From: Lucinisca nassula | Taxonomy: Eukaryota > Mollusca > Bivalvia > Lucinida > Lucinidae | Length of the DNA stretch: 64,000 nucleotides | Direction: 5' to 3' | NCBI GenBank assembly: GCA_963580285.1 | Contig: OY757011.1 | Location: 204,245,644-204,309,643, forward strand | Shown here: positions 21,462 through 33,011 of the stretch, piece by piece | Position numbering within the stretch: position 1 is the stretch's first letter | Layout: every line of letters begins with the position of its first letter | Program-made: the position numbers and the translations under genes | The notes under the pieces: generated by a model | What the model was told of the DNA's origin: nothing | Seen by the model: the letters and a program-made list of their open reading frames with translations, nothing else | Databases searched by the model: none

Positions 21462-24400
21462 TTACCTACTAAGGTAGTCTGCCCCCAAATTTTCTTGGCC
21501 CCGAATTGCAACAATCCGAAATCTATACGGCTGTAGTTTCATTGCCCAACGCATAATTCGAGGATTGAGAACTTTTGCTGTTTGCATATAAGACAAGGGT
21601 TTGTGGTCTGTCTCAAGCAGGAATTCTACTCCGTAAAGATACTTGCGAAATTTCTCAACACCCCAGATAATAGCCAAACATTCCTTCTCTATTACAGAAT
21701 AGTTTTTCTCACGAGGCAAAAGTTTCTTGCTGGCATAAGCAATGGGAAGTCGTCCTTCCCCTTCAAATTCTTGGAGCAAAACGGCTCCTATACCAACATC
21801 AGAAGCGTCCGTCCGGAGTATGAACGGATTCCCATCATGAAAGATAGGAAGACGAAGAATAGGACTAGACGTGAGTCTATTCTTCAGGGTCTGAAAAGCC
21901 TTTTCATGATGGTCCTGCCAGTCTGTGATCTTGTTTGGTCTACTTTTCTTAGTTAAATCTGTCAAAGGGGAAGCGATAGATGAGAAATTTGGAATGAAAC
22001 GGCGGTAGAAACCAGCCAACCCAAGAAATGACTTTATTTGTCTCTTAGTAGAAGGTCGAGGAGCATCCTTTATAGCTTGTATCTTGTCTTCTTGCGGTCT
22101 AACTGACTGAGCAGCTACACTGTGACCAAGACATTCGATACTGCTATACCCAATCATACACTTGGAAGGTTTTGCCGTCAACTTGGCTGTCCTGAGTCTA
22201 TCTAAAACTTCACGTAATGACGTCAAGTGGTCTTTCCAAGTTTCGGTAAAGATCCACATATCATCGACGAAGCTATCAACGTTAGAAAGTTCGGACAGAA
22301 TCTTTCTCATCAACCTGCAAAATGTTGCTCCTGAGTTTACCAAACCGAAGGGCATAGTTTTGAATTGAAACAAGCCTTTGGGGGTTTCGAACGCAGTTAG
22401 GGGTTTTGCCTTAGACGTCATTTTTACCTGCCAATAACCTTTTGACAAATCTAATTTGCTAAAGTATTTGTGCCCCGACATTCTATTTATAACCTCCTCC
22501 ATATTTGGCATTGGTTCTGCATCGAACTCCGTCACCTTATTAAGTTTACGGAAGTCAATGCAGAACCGCACCGAACCATCTTTTTTAGGGACAAGTACTA
22601 CAGGGGATGAATATGGAGATATTGATGGCTCAATAACTCCTAAATCTAACATATCTTGAATTTCCTTTTCCATTACATCCCGTACTTTATATGGTATGGC
22701 ATAACCTTTTGACCTCACTGGTTCCGTCGTCAGCAACTTTATGTCGTGTTCTATTTGGTCGGTTCGTCCAGGTACACTGGACAGTACGTCCGGGTATTCT
22801 TTTATCAACGTCTCTATTTCTTTACGCTGATCCTGCGTTAACATTTCTGAAATATTGACGTCCTTAAACGTCTCTGGTTGCTTTGCAGTAGGAAAAGCGC
22901 AATCTTCCAATGAGAATTCGTCAACGTCATCATTTTCAGTTGACGGAGTGGACTCTACAGAAAGCAAGCAATGTGACGTCACATTTTGACGTTCCACATA
23001 TTGCTTCAGTATGTTAGCGTGATATGTGTTAACATTTCCATTGACGTCAATCTTATAATCCATTCTGTTCACTACCTCAACAACTTCATAAGGACCTTTC
23101 CATTGAAGCAATAATTTATTACTGTCTGTCGGTAGTAACAACAGTACTTTGTCGCCGACGTCAAATTTACGCGACCTCGCGCCTTTATCATAATAAGCTT
23201 TCTGCTTAATCTGAACCTTCTTTAAATTATCACGCGCTAATTTGCATGTCTGCTCTAACCGTTCCCTAAGCTCAATAACGTATTGATACGTCGAAAGAAC
23301 TTGCTCATCGCGTACCTCTTCAGCCCATAATTCTCTTAATATTGCCATTGGACCTCTGACGTTACGTCCATATAACAACTCAAAAGGGGAGTATCCTAAA
23401 GACTCTTGTGGGACTTCCCTTACCGCAAATAATAAAGCTGGAAGATATTTATCCCAATCTTTTGGACGTTCAGCACACATGCGACGTAACATCTGCTTTA
23501 ACGTAGCGTGGAAACGCTCTATCAGTCCGTTGCAAATTGGGTGTCTCGGACTACACGTTAACTGTTGAAGAGAAAGAAGTCTGCTGACTTCCTTCATTAC
23601 CTCAGCAGTAAACTGTGATCCACAATCAGTCAACATTTCATCAGGAATGCCAACCCTACTAAACATTTCAATAAGCGCTTCCGCGACACGTTCCGTCTCA
23701 ATACTCGGTAAAGCTATCGCCTCTGGATACCTTGTCGCATAATCTATCATGGTTAAAATATACCGAGATTTCCTATCAGATCGAGGCTCAATTGGACCAA
23801 CTATGTCCACTGCCACCCTCTTAAATGGCGTATCAATCAATGGCATTTTTCCTAGAGGTACTTTAGTGACCCGACCTTTCTGAATAGTTCTCTGACAAAT
23901 ATCACAAGATTTACAAAATCTAGCGACATCACCGCAAATACCGGGCCAGTAAAACTCAGTTACAACTCTATCCAATGTCTTCCTAATACCCATATGTCCA
24001 GACATAAGCGTTTCATGAGCCAGTTTCAACACCTTTCCTCGGAAACTTTGAGGGACCACAAGTTGGAAAGAGACTTTGTTACCCTTGGTGAACTCCCTAT
24101 ATGCCAAACCTTTTTTCTCAATAAACCTAGTTTCACCTCGGTTTAAACCACGACTCACAGTCTTGTTCCCAGATACAACCCTTTTCCTGATGTTTTCCAA
24201 AGTTGGATCATCAACCTGAGCTTGCTTGAAAGCCTCCTTGTCATCGTTAATGATCTGATCGGGAACCTTAAGTTTTCTGTAAGGCTTCTCATCCTGCCTA
24301 GTTTGAGACCTAGTTACAGCCGCAGCTGAGAAATGAGACATATCAGGAAGTTTTGATCCATCAATGTTACCGATAACCAAATCGTACAACGTATCATCCA

Positions 24401-26102
24401 TACACAAAGCTTCAGTTTTCCCAGTAAAAAAAGGACAATCAATGTCAATCATTGCCAAAGGATACCTTTGTGTGGATTCATCAATCAACGTAACATTTGA
24501 TTCCTTCCCTATTAACTGACTATCCGAAACCAAACTTCTCCGAACGACACAACCTGTACACCCAGTATCTCTTAATACAACCACCTTTTTATTATTAACC
24601 AATCCTTGTGCCGTCGGTAACCTTGCCTTTAAGAAGTAACAGACACCTTCCCTAGTTTCCTTACTACACTCCTCCCTATCCGAAATCAAAGGATCACCAA
24701 CCTTATTTTCAAAAATACTTCCAATCTCATCACCTTTCCTAGTTACTTCCGTTTGACAAAAACTAACTTGGTGTGCTGCGCCACGTGGTGTGCTATTATT
24801 TTTACCGCGTCCGCGAAAAGACCCTCTAAAATTACCACGACCACGTGTATAACCACGACCTACATTCTGCGTATTCTCATTCTTAACCTGAGAACCTTGA
24901 GTCTCTACGCGCGTGTTAAAATTTTCTTTAACACCGCTATCCCCCACTCCAGTTGCTCCTACCTCTGCGCTATACAATTGTTTCCTGTCGGGGTTCTTAA
25001 AACATTTAATTGTTAAATGCCCCTTACCGCATATGCTACACTTGATATCCGGTCTACCACTCGGTTTGTTCGAGTCAACTTTGTCCTGTTTACCCTGCGC
25101 TGCGCCTCTATTATCGCGTTGCCCCTTATTAATGCAACTATATACGCCCCCGCGCGCTTCTGCAAACAAATCTGCCTCCCTAGCCATTTCATCTAAATTA
25201 CCAAACTGTTTTGGCTTCAGATGTACATACAGTTCTCTATTACATGACTCCAGGAACTGATCCCTTGCCATGAAATCACAGACAGCCGGAAAAGATTTTT
25301 CTATCTTTGCCATATTAAGCCATTTTTCTAAATAACTTCTCAGTCTACTACTGAACTGTATGAACGTTTCTGATTTCTCGGGCCTACTATAACGAAACTG
25401 CTTCCTAAATCCGCGCTCTGTCATGTCAAAATTCTTTAATAAAGCGTCCTTTAACTTTTCATAATCCGCCGCATCCTCATTTGACAACCGGTCATATACA
25501 TCAAGTGCGCGCCCTTTGAGCAATGCACTTAAATACGCGGCCCAAACACTCTTATCCCATTTATTAGCCGTAGCATATTTCTCAAATCTAGATAAATAAC
25601 TATCCATTTTATCCTTACCCTCTTCAAAATAAGGTAACTTAGGATCCCGGGCATGAGCCACCTTCTCAGCTTTTTGCTTTTCAAATTCTAGCTCGAGCTT
25701 CGCTCTCTGCATTTCTAACTGATTCCTTAATTCTTGGTGCTGTAGCTCAAACCCATGTTTTATTTTTTCTAAATGGGCCTCACTAATCTCTTTTGCCTCC
25801 CTTTCAGTCTTAATGCGTGCCATTTCAAGTTCCTTATTAACATTCAACATAGCTAGTTCATGTGCCCTTTCCTTTTCTTTTTCAGCCCTTTCCTTTTCCT
25901 TTTCCTCTAACTTAGCTAGTTCATGTACCCTTTCCTTTTCTTTTTCTGCCCTTTCCTTTTCCTTTTCTTCAGACCTTAACCTTTCTAAATCCCTTTGCTC
26001 TTGCCTTTCTGCCCGCTCAATATCTTGCTGCTCTTTAACAAAACCTTGTAACTCCTTCCCCTCATAACCTAAGTCCTTTCCCATTTGCATTAAACGCTCC
26101 AT
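21462..26102 (-). CDS. Gag-PR-INT-RT-RNaseH polyprotein (Gmr1-like)
   Basis: One ORF of 1,546 residues counted from the ATG at 26102 (MERLMQMGKD). Domains: a Glu/Lys-rich coiled coil (about 15-150, with near-repeats of EKEKERAHELA), a retrotransposon Gag domain (about 150-310), a CCHC knuckle (CSICGKGHLTIKC, about 355-367), an RGG-rich stretch, an aspartic protease (DTG about 512), an HHCC zinc finger (about 696-736), an integrase core with Asp 766, Asp 826 and Glu 862 (DD35E), a linker, RT with FVDD at about 1278, and RNase H with TDASDVG and TDHKPL to the very C-terminus. Integrase lies before RT, whereas usual Ty3/Gypsy order is RT-RH-INT; RT motifs (DFRKLNK, FLGLAGFYRRF) are nevertheless Gypsy-type. 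No stop or missing catalytic residue was seen, so it may be functional. Confidence 0.96.
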   Translation of the reverse strand: MERLMQMGKDLGYEGKELQGFVKEQQDIERAERQEQRDLERLRSEEKEKERAEKEKERVHELAKLEEKEKERAEKEKERAHELAMLNVNKELEMARIKTEREAKEISEAHLEKIKHGFELQHQELRNQLEMQRAKLELEFEKQKAEKVAHARDPKLPYFEEGKDKMDSYLSRFEKYATANKWDKSVWAAYLSALLKGRALDVYDRLSNEDAADYEKLKDALLKNFDMTERGFRKQFRYSRPEKSETFIQFSSRLRSYLEKWLNMAKIEKSFPAVCDFMARDQFLESCNRELYVHLKPKQFGNLDEMAREADLFAEARGGVYSCINKGQRDNRGAAQGKQDKVDSNKPSGRPDIKCSICGKGHLTIKCFKNPDRKQLYSAEVGATGVGDSGVKENFNTRVETQGSQVKNENTQNVGRGYTRGRGNFRGSFRGRGKNNSTPRGAAHQVSFCQTEVTRKGDEIGSIFENKVGDPLISDREECSKETREGVCYFLKARLPTAQGLVNNKKVVVLRDTGCTGCVVRRSLVSDSQLIGKESNVTLIDESTQRYPLAMIDIDCPFFTGKTEALCMDDTLYDLVIGNIDGSKLPDMSHFSAAAVTRSQTRQDEKPYRKLKVPDQIINDDKEAFKQAQVDDPTLENIRKRVVSGNKTVSRGLNRGETRFIEKKGLAYREFTKGNKVSFQLVVPQSFRGKVLKLAHETLMSGHMGIRKTLDRVVTEFYWPGICGDVARFCKSCDICQRTIQKGRVTKVPLGKMPLIDTPFKRVAVDIVGPIEPRSDRKSRYILTMIDYATRYPEAIALPSIETERVAEALIEMFSRVGIPDEMLTDCGSQFTAEVMKEVSRLLSLQQLTCSPRHPICNGLIERFHATLKQMLRRMCAERPKDWDKYLPALLFAVREVPQESLGYSPFELLYGRNVRGPMAILRELWAEEVRDEQVLSTYQYVIELRERLEQTCKLARDNLKKVQIKQKAYYDKGARSRKFDVGDKVLLLLPTDSNKLLLQWKGPYEVVEVVNRMDYKIDVNGNVNTYHANILKQYVERQNVTSHCLLSVESTPSTENDDVDEFSLEDCAFPTAKQPETFKDVNISEMLTQDQRKEIETLIKEYPDVLSSVPGRTDQIEHDIKLLTTEPVRSKGYAIPYKVRDVMEKEIQDMLDLGVIEPSISPYSSPVVLVPKKDGSVRFCIDFRKLNKVTEFDAEPMPNMEEVINRMSGHKYFSKLDLSKGYWQVKMTSKAKPLTAFETPKGLFQFKTMPFGLVNSGATFCRLMRKILSELSNVDSFVDDMWIFTETWKDHLTSLREVLDRLRTAKLTAKPSKCMIGYSSIECLGHSVAAQSVRPQEDKIQAIKDAPRPSTKRQIKSFLGLAGFYRRFIPNFSSIASPLTDLTKKSRPNKITDWQDHHEKAFQTLKNRLTSSPILRLPIFHDGNPFILRTDASDVGIGAVLLQEFEGEGRLPIAYASKKLLPREKNYSVIEKECLAIIWGVEKFRKYLYGVEFLLETDHKPLSYMQTAKVLNPRIMRWAMKLQPYRFRIVAIRGQENLGADYLSR

Positions 26103-26837
26103 TATTGATAACGTAAATCTCACGTTACTATCAAAACCACTATAAACTGATCAGTTATGATCAGTGATGATTGAATGGACTTAACTAAAACGTTAAGATA
26201 TGTGTTATACGCGTTAATCTAACTAAAACGTTAGTTATTTAAAGCACACGCGATTTGAAATGTCAAATGCTTTCAGCACAGTATGACGTTGCGTACTGGT
26301 AGTCTAATATGACGTCATAAACTGACGACGTTTACAGTAAAATGCTACAATCCGAAGTTTCATCACATTACAAAACTCCGATCATAACAAGTCACCATTA
26401 ATGTTTCTATTACGTCATACCTAACCTCAAGCCACTGCGTAAATATTAACGCTAACGTTATGTCAACGTCAGTAAATTGTTAACGTCACTACGTCAGAAC
26501 CATGTGTGGGTAAGATCAATTAGTAGCTCCAATTTAACTTAGTAGAATGTCAGGTAACACAATTAAGTGGGGTCTACTTAAATTTTTCGTTACCAAGAAA
26601 AAGTGGGGTTTGCCTTGCCTTCCTGCTCAGAAATTATCGACTTGTCAGTATCCATTCAGTTGAATACATGGGTTTCGCACTTCATCAACGCAGGAAGGAA
26701 GATTCAAGTTAATTTCTAAATGTGGCTGTCAATACATTTTTTTTTTTTTTTTAAATTGATGATTCAGAGTATCAATGTGCTGTTCCACAGCCGGGAACAC
26801 CAGCCAGAGATCAAATCCTCACTTTTCTGACACCAAA
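26103..26837 (-). promoter_or_regulatory. 5' leader with primer-binding site
   Basis: Leader between the 5' LTR and the ORF. In minus orientation the LTR end is followed by TT and then TGGTGTCAGAAAAGTGAG (about 26818-26835), a primer-binding site beginning with the diagnostic TGG. It resembles the complement of tRNA-Leu 3' ends, judged from memory. A poly(T) (plus reading) lies near 26739-26752. No other gene was seen. Confidence 0.8.
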
Positions 26838-29381
26838 TGTTACATGTGGGTTTACGGCGTCCCGCAAACCCCCATGCTGACAAGACAACCGAGCGTGATC
26901 TCTGACAGGTGTACGGGCAGCTGTGGGGTAAGGCACAAGAAAGATGTTAAATGATTGACATGAATTATTTACAGTATCTACATACAACACTTACTAACAC
27001 AAAACATCACAAATTGTTGCTTCTGTAGCCAACTCACGACGTCCGCTCCGAAGGCAAAACACTGTTCTGTGCTCGGAACGGGTGACGTGAATACCTACAG
27101 AAGCAAACAACAAAAACAACAAGAAAAACAAAAAAAGAAACAACACAAAACGCGACTGGCCAGTTTATAACTTTGGGTGAATCCCCACTCGCGTGACACT
27201 TCTTCTCGCGAACTAGTAAAACTAGTCTATCAACATAATTGATTATCCTAGGATTAGCGATCACGTTTGCTGATCAAACGTTTAGTGATCGTCCAAATAA
27301 GGTAAGTTGACCTCTTCCATGATCACATTTGTTTACAACGAACAATGATTTAGAAGAATCTGCTTCTATCCTGGTAAGCGCTGATTACGGCGGTCTGTCC
27401 GCCCTTGCTGGACCCTAACGCCTAGCGTCGTACCAGTACCTGCTGCTATGAAGCAGGGAGCAGCAGGTCACACATTGTTATGCCTGCAAATTACGATAAC
27501 GGGACTAGAAACGAGTCACAAAACATACATGCTATATCATGATCCCCCTCCCGGAGAAGTAAGAATATGTTCATGCATATACCGTTATTGCGCATGCGCC
27601 GACCAGACATACAGGCTGATTAGTGCATGCGACAAATAACCGTACAGCAGAACTCAACTTGACTGTGCATCAAATTATCAGCACCCAGCGCTTGACACAA
27701 TAATACTCAAAGTTTATGTTTCCTTACTGAGCACTACAGAAATCAATTAATGCTCACTACTACTGAGCATAATACTCATCAAACCTGTGCTCACTACATT
27801 ATCACAAGTAAGAGGCAATTGAACAGACCACGCCTTTGCGCTAGCTGGTCAGCCGCCAATTACAGGAAACATAATAATCTCTATTTCATATCCTTCTCCG
27901 CAACACGGCTCACAAATATAGCTATTCACAAATTCAATACATTAATAACAGATAGAAACTACAACAGAAGATTTTCATCTATAATCCACACATTTGTTAG
28001 TGTCTCATATGGGCCAACACTGTTTGCCGTAAATTCTCTCTATTTAGTAGGCACCCCGTCACAACCGTCCTCGCGGCGCCGATGACGCAGCTGACGTCAT
28101 CCCCGCCGCTCAGGCCGTTATGACGTGTGGCGACCAAATACTCCCCCTTATCATCACCTCGTTCTTTATATGTACATACATGCACAAACTGAGTTATCAG
28201 ACAAAAACGGCATCATTACAAAATGAACTCGTAATTCTTCTTGAACAAAATTATTTCTAATCAACGTGAACATGCTTGTAAAATAAAATTCATTACGGTT
28301 CATCATCACGGATAACCCAACAGGCTCTTGTATGAGTTTGCCCTGATGATGAAGATGTGGTTAAACCCGTCTTAAGTTTACGTCCCCTCTACACCTAATA
28401 TCATATTGGGACGGAACCACGGTTTTCTAACCACAGCCAGTCACAAGTCATGGATCAAACAAGTGACCCGGCGTTTATTAATTACATTCTACAAAAGGGG
28501 TCTAAAAGCCTAAATGAATCTAGAATGAGCGGGTGTCCAAACTTTACGTCTCACCAACATCTAGGGTCAGCATGAGACAGGACCTCACTTAGAAAGACTC
28601 ATTCTACTACTGGAGAAGCCTGGGATCGATCCTGCGACGTCTAGCTGGCAAAGCTAGTAGCCTAATCACTACAGGCCTCAATAGTGAATTCAGAATAGGC
28701 TTCAGAAAGTTGGGGTATACTAGAAGTAAACCCCTCCAAAACCTACAAGCATGTTCATACAAAAATAATACTAAACATAGATTAAACATACCTTTCAATA
28801 TACTTTCTATTTCCCCGTCACAATGTTCACTCTTTACAACTTGACCTGCTGCTAAAGTATCCGCTTTTTTTCAGGGTTTATATATCTATGAATACTACCG
28901 GAAAATCATGCCTACTCGTATTACCTTGCTTTGTTCGTGGGGAAGTGGAGATACCGGCCACAAACAAAGCCAGATAGCAAAATCGAGTAGATAATGGATT
29001 TGCCTTCAAATAGTATATTTCCCATAGGAAAAATTGATGAAACGACCCTATAATCAATGACATGACTCCTGTCAAAACGAACACCCACACAACACGTGAC
29101 GGGAATAAAAATCATATATGGCACAATTTGGCGGTTGGCGATTTTTAGGCAAATTCTATAGGACTCGGCCTTTTAGCGGCCCCCTGTATTGTAAAAACAG
29201 CTCTCTATAAACCACCCATGCATACATCGTATGATATGTGCATGACTTGTTCATGGAGCCGCATAGTTTGCGTACCATATTTCACCTAAAATATTTCACT
29301 CGCACCGCCCTACCATATATCTACTAAAATAATTTAGATGTGCATAAGCACCAGAGAGGTTTCCTATTCCATCTCGTAACA
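26838..29381 (-). repeat. 5' LTR (2,544 bp)
   Basis: Same length as the 3' LTR and the same sequence wherever compared. It should contain the promoter and start of the genomic RNA, but no core promoter motif could be assigned with confidence. Confidence 0.93.
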
Positions 29382-29386
29382 AGGAT

Positions 29387-30258
29387 AAGTAAACTAAGTA
29401 ACGTAAGTAGATTTCTAAGTAACGTAAGTAACCACTCCATTAGCCACTCTACCCATACCAGAGTAAGTTAAGTAAATTAAGTAAACTAAGTAAGCGGCGA
29501 AGTCTGTACTGAAGAGGATGAGTAGGGTAAGTAGGATAAGTAAACTAAGTAACCTGAGTAGAATTCTAAGTAACACAAGTAAGGTACGTTACTGCTCTAC
29601 CAGCAAAGCTTCCAATACCGAAGTAAGTTGAGTAAGCTAAGTAAACTAAGTTGGCGACCTTGTCATCCCGAACAATGATGAGCAGGGTAAGTAGGATAAA
29701 TAAACTAAGCAACGAAAGTAGAATTCAAAGTATTGTTTGTAAGGTAAGAAACTGTCTTAGCTACGACCTATACCACCCTTACCACAGTAAGTTAAGTAAG
29801 TTAAGTAAACTAAGTAAGCGGCAAAGTCTGTTCAAACGAGGATGAGTAGGGTAAGCAGGATAAGTAAACTAAATAACCTAAGAAGAATTCTAAGTATCAT
29901 AAGTAAGATAAGTAACTACTCCATCAGCTACGCTACTCATACCAGGCTAAGTATGCTAATTTAACTAAGTAAGTGCCGAAGTCTGTCCCAACGAAGATAA
30001 ATATGGTAAGTACGATAAGTAACCTAAGTAGCAGGGTAAGTAGGATAAGTAAAGTAAGTAACCTAAGTAGACTTCGAAGTAACATAAGTAAAGTAAATAA
30101 CCTCTCCACCAGCTACACCAACCATTCCAGAGCAAGTTAAGTAAGCTAAGCAAACTAAGTAAGTGTCGAAGTCTGTCCCCAACGAGTTGGGTAAGTAGGA
30201 TAAGTAAACTAAGTAGAATATTAAGTAACCTAAGTAAAGTAAGTAACTACTTCACTAG
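29387..30258 (+). repeat. Left satellite arm, continuation
   Basis: Continuation of the approximately 160-bp satellite on the other side of the LTR element, with the same A/B/C monomer blocks. Monomers become more degraded toward 30258, where the array ends without a match to the inner end of the right arm. Confidence 0.9.
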
Positions 30259-31887
30259 CTTACCAAGACAAGCCTGCTCAACTTGTGTTTAACGCTCAGT
30301 ACTATCAAGATGACAAGTCAGGCGTACTATCAATATGTCTTGAAGGATATTGCAGATTTGGCGAACAAAAGGTGGTCATACTGGAGTTATCTTTCTTGTG
30401 CATGACATGGTATCTAAACTTTGGGTACAATTGTGCATTAATGACCATCAATATATCTTTAAGGGAATTGAATTATATATGATCATCACATGGTTATACT
30501 GTCAGGGGAGAAAACTGAACAAGAGCTCCGCAAATGTTGCATTGTACCACCGTGCCAAGGTCATGTTTGTTGGTCTTCTGCAACGGATCTTCATGTGTTT
30601 TTTTCCCCAGGTTCTCCTGTTTTTGCCAATCTCTGATTAAAGATCGGCTCATCATGAGGGAAATAATCATGAAATGGCCGGTCGTAAAACCAAAATTAAA
30701 AGCCAAAATAATGTTATTGAAGTCCAACCTTGAAATAACTATATATCAAGTTTATGCTAAACCAGCGCTAAATTGTAGGAGTTACATAGTCTCTCTCTTT
30801 CCCTTTTCACTGCTACATGCTAACTTTTGGGCCTTACGAGCAGGTCTTCTGGGTGGAAAGCAGTACTAAGCAATATGGAAGAAGTGCCTTGCTAAAAGAA
30901 ACAACACTTTGGTCATCGTGAGGTTTGAACCCGCAAAGTCTCGATTACAAATCCGATGCGCTACCACTGCACTAAATTTGAGTAAACAGCTTAGTAGGTC
31001 TAAACTTGGCCAGGAAAAGCTGTGCGAGTCAGACCGTCGTTTCCTTTCAGTGGTTAAAAGTTCCGGAAAATCTAAAGCAGATCTCCAAAATGACCTAGGT
31101 AGTATTAACGGGCAATAACACCGCAAACTAACAAACAAACAATTAAACAAACAAACCACAAATCCTTCCGTTTCAAGGAAAAATTATATGTTTGTCAAAT
31201 ATATAGATTATCCTGTTCGTCATGCCTGAAAAATGCAAACTGCAGCTGGTGTTGCAGCAGTACTAAGTAAAAAAGAGCGATAGACGAGAGTTTTCTCCCC
31301 TGTTAGTATATAACCATGTGATATGGCCATAAGCTGGAGACAATCTGCGCACACAGCTACAACGGAATTTTGTTTCCCTGGGGTAACCTCTTTGGAATAG
31401 CAAAATCAACTGTTTGCACCTCGCGAAAACAGGGAATAAAATATAGACAAGAATATATTATTTCATATTTTATTTCTATTAAAGAGTGTTCATCTAAAAA
31501 ATAAATTAACATTTTAAAATGTGTGACTTCATAAAATTATGAACATAGGCATGGTCAACTACTGATAACTTAAGGCAGAACTATATCTTGTACCAAGAGA
31601 CTATAAAAACTTGTGGGGCTAAGTAGTATGTTTATTATTAGATTTCCAGCAATTAATTAACCCATATATGACAATGGAATCTCCCACCTAATAAGTCTGG
31701 AAGTGGTCCATGGTTTCAGGTTTGTTTTGTTTGGGGAGAATTTTGCATAATTGTATTATTTTCAGCAAACTGTGTGGGATCTGATTAGATGCTGTGTTTT
31801 GTGGCATCTGATTTGGGTATTCACTGTTTCCCAATGTCCCATAAAGGGCTGCTATGCATATGTGTAAAATTCATATGGTATGGTCAC
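30259..31887. other. Spacer with SINE-K and repeat R1 fragments
   Basis: No supported gene. About 30610-30715 matches the 3' part of SINE-K (GATCGGCTCAT... GAAATAATCATGAAATGGCC, plus strand). About 30915-30985 is a minus-strand tRNA-Thr-like head (B box GGGTTCAAACC in minus reading). About 30985-31142 is the 3' part of repeat R1. The rest to 31887 is AT-rich without recognisable content. Confidence 0.55.
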
Positions 31888-32103
31888 TTAACCCTTATCT
31901 TGCTGAATATTTATTTAAGCCACACCCATTTCTGTCTATCAACCAATCAAATTACGTGATGTAATTTAATGCTGCAAATCCATGCACTGAAAGCCAAACA
32001 GTGTAGATCCTGATCAGATGGCTTCTTCAGAAGAAGCCATCTGATCTGGATCTACACTGTTTGCAAAGATAGGGGTTGTCGTGAACAGCAAGATAAGGGT
32101 TAA
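31888..32103 (+). mobile_element. MITE-T, copy 1
   Basis: Bounded by TTAACCCTTATCTTGCTG and CAGCAAGATAAGGGTTAA, an 18-bp TIR pair. A strong internal hairpin spans about 32000-32065 (GTAGATCCTGATCAGATGG and its complement). An inverted copy is at 63725-63926 and a relative at 40087-40258. Confidence 0.88.
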
Positions 32104-32173
32104 CATCAAACAAGAGGGCCATAATGGCCCTGGATCGCTCACCTGATCCATTGTGTATCAAGTTGGCCTGAAT

Positions 32174-32950
32174 ATACGAGGACTGTTCAAATATGAATGC
32201 AAGTAGAACGTTTTCTCATGCACTAATGCGAAAATCACCTGGAAATAAATATCACAGCGCAGAAAAACATTTTACCCGTACATTGATACCAAACCTGTTA
32301 AAATCCGTCCATTTTAGCCATGTATATCGTTCGAGAAACACTGTCTACTCTTGTATACTAATACAAAACATGGTTGGAAGGTCAGAGTACGCCATTGAAA
32401 TACGGTCCTATATTAAGAATCGTTGTATTCTTCGTATACGGTGCAAAGACATTTTTGATGAAATATGTTTGGTTTATGGGCATAATGAAATGTCTTTTCC
32501 GTCAGTTTTTCGTTGGTTCAAGAAATTCAGCTGTGGGCTAGGCTCAACAGAAGATGCACCACATGATCGTCGGCCGAAAAGAGCAACATCTGCCAAGATG
32601 GCTGCTAGAGTGAAATAGTTGCTACCGATGCACGATACACCACTAGGCAAATAGCTAGTATGGTTGGCATCTCATTAGGAGCAGCTCATACAATTCTGAA
32701 ACGGGATTTGAAAATGAGAAAGATCTGTGCTAGATGGGTTCCCCATCTGTTGACAGGTGAGCAGAAAAAGATACGCGTTCAGTGCGCCAAGAAGTTGCTT
32801 AAAAAGTTTCCAAATTACAATTCACTGTCTTTCGCTAATTTCGTCACAGGTGACGAGACATGGGTTCACTTTTTTGAGCCAAAACGAAAGATCCAGAACA
32901 AAATATGGGCGGACTGGCCGTTTCCGGGGCGACGGCCCGGAGTCCTCGGG
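32174..32950 (+). pseudogene. Mariner-family transposase, broken and truncated
   Basis: Translations in two frames match mariner transposases: MVGRSEYAIEIRSYIKNR through VFRWFKKFSCG and EDAPHDRRPKR (about 32370-32616), then SLGAAHTILKRDLKMRK and VTGDETWVHFFEPKRK (about 32668-32910). The VTGDETWVHFFEP block carries the first catalytic Asp. A stop and frame change near 32618 break the gene. After about 32920 the sequence leaves the family entirely, so the second and third catalytic acids are missing. TACGAGGACTGTTCAAA at about 32175 is a likely remnant of the 5' TIR. It is a dead copy. The 230-bp satellite begins soon after the break. Confidence 0.88.
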
Positions 32951-33011
32951 TGCAGGGGGGGGGGGAAGAAGGGAAGGACACCAAACCCATTCATGCTTAT
33001 ATAGTTGTTAC

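Larger units (their letters stand above)
18801..29381 (-). mobile_element. Complete Gmr1-like LTR retrotransposon, 10.58 kb
   Basis: Two LTRs (18801-21344 and 26838-29381) enclose a polypurine tract, one long minus-strand ORF and a primer-binding site. LTR ends are TGTTAC...GTAACA. AGGAT directly flanks the element (18796-18800 and 29382-29386), and joining the flanks restores a satellite monomer. The ORF order Gag-PR-INT-RT-RNaseH with Gypsy-type RT places it with the Gmr1 elements first described from cod. Every corresponding feature of the two LTRs is offset by exactly 8037 bp, so there are no indels between them. The element appears very recent and structurally complete. Confidence 0.95.

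Noticed and set aside
13100..30258. CRISPR-like array, suggested by regular repeats and spacers
   Set aside because: The variable boxes are themselves repeated (three types) and the units are 160-bp satellites in a eukaryotic context.
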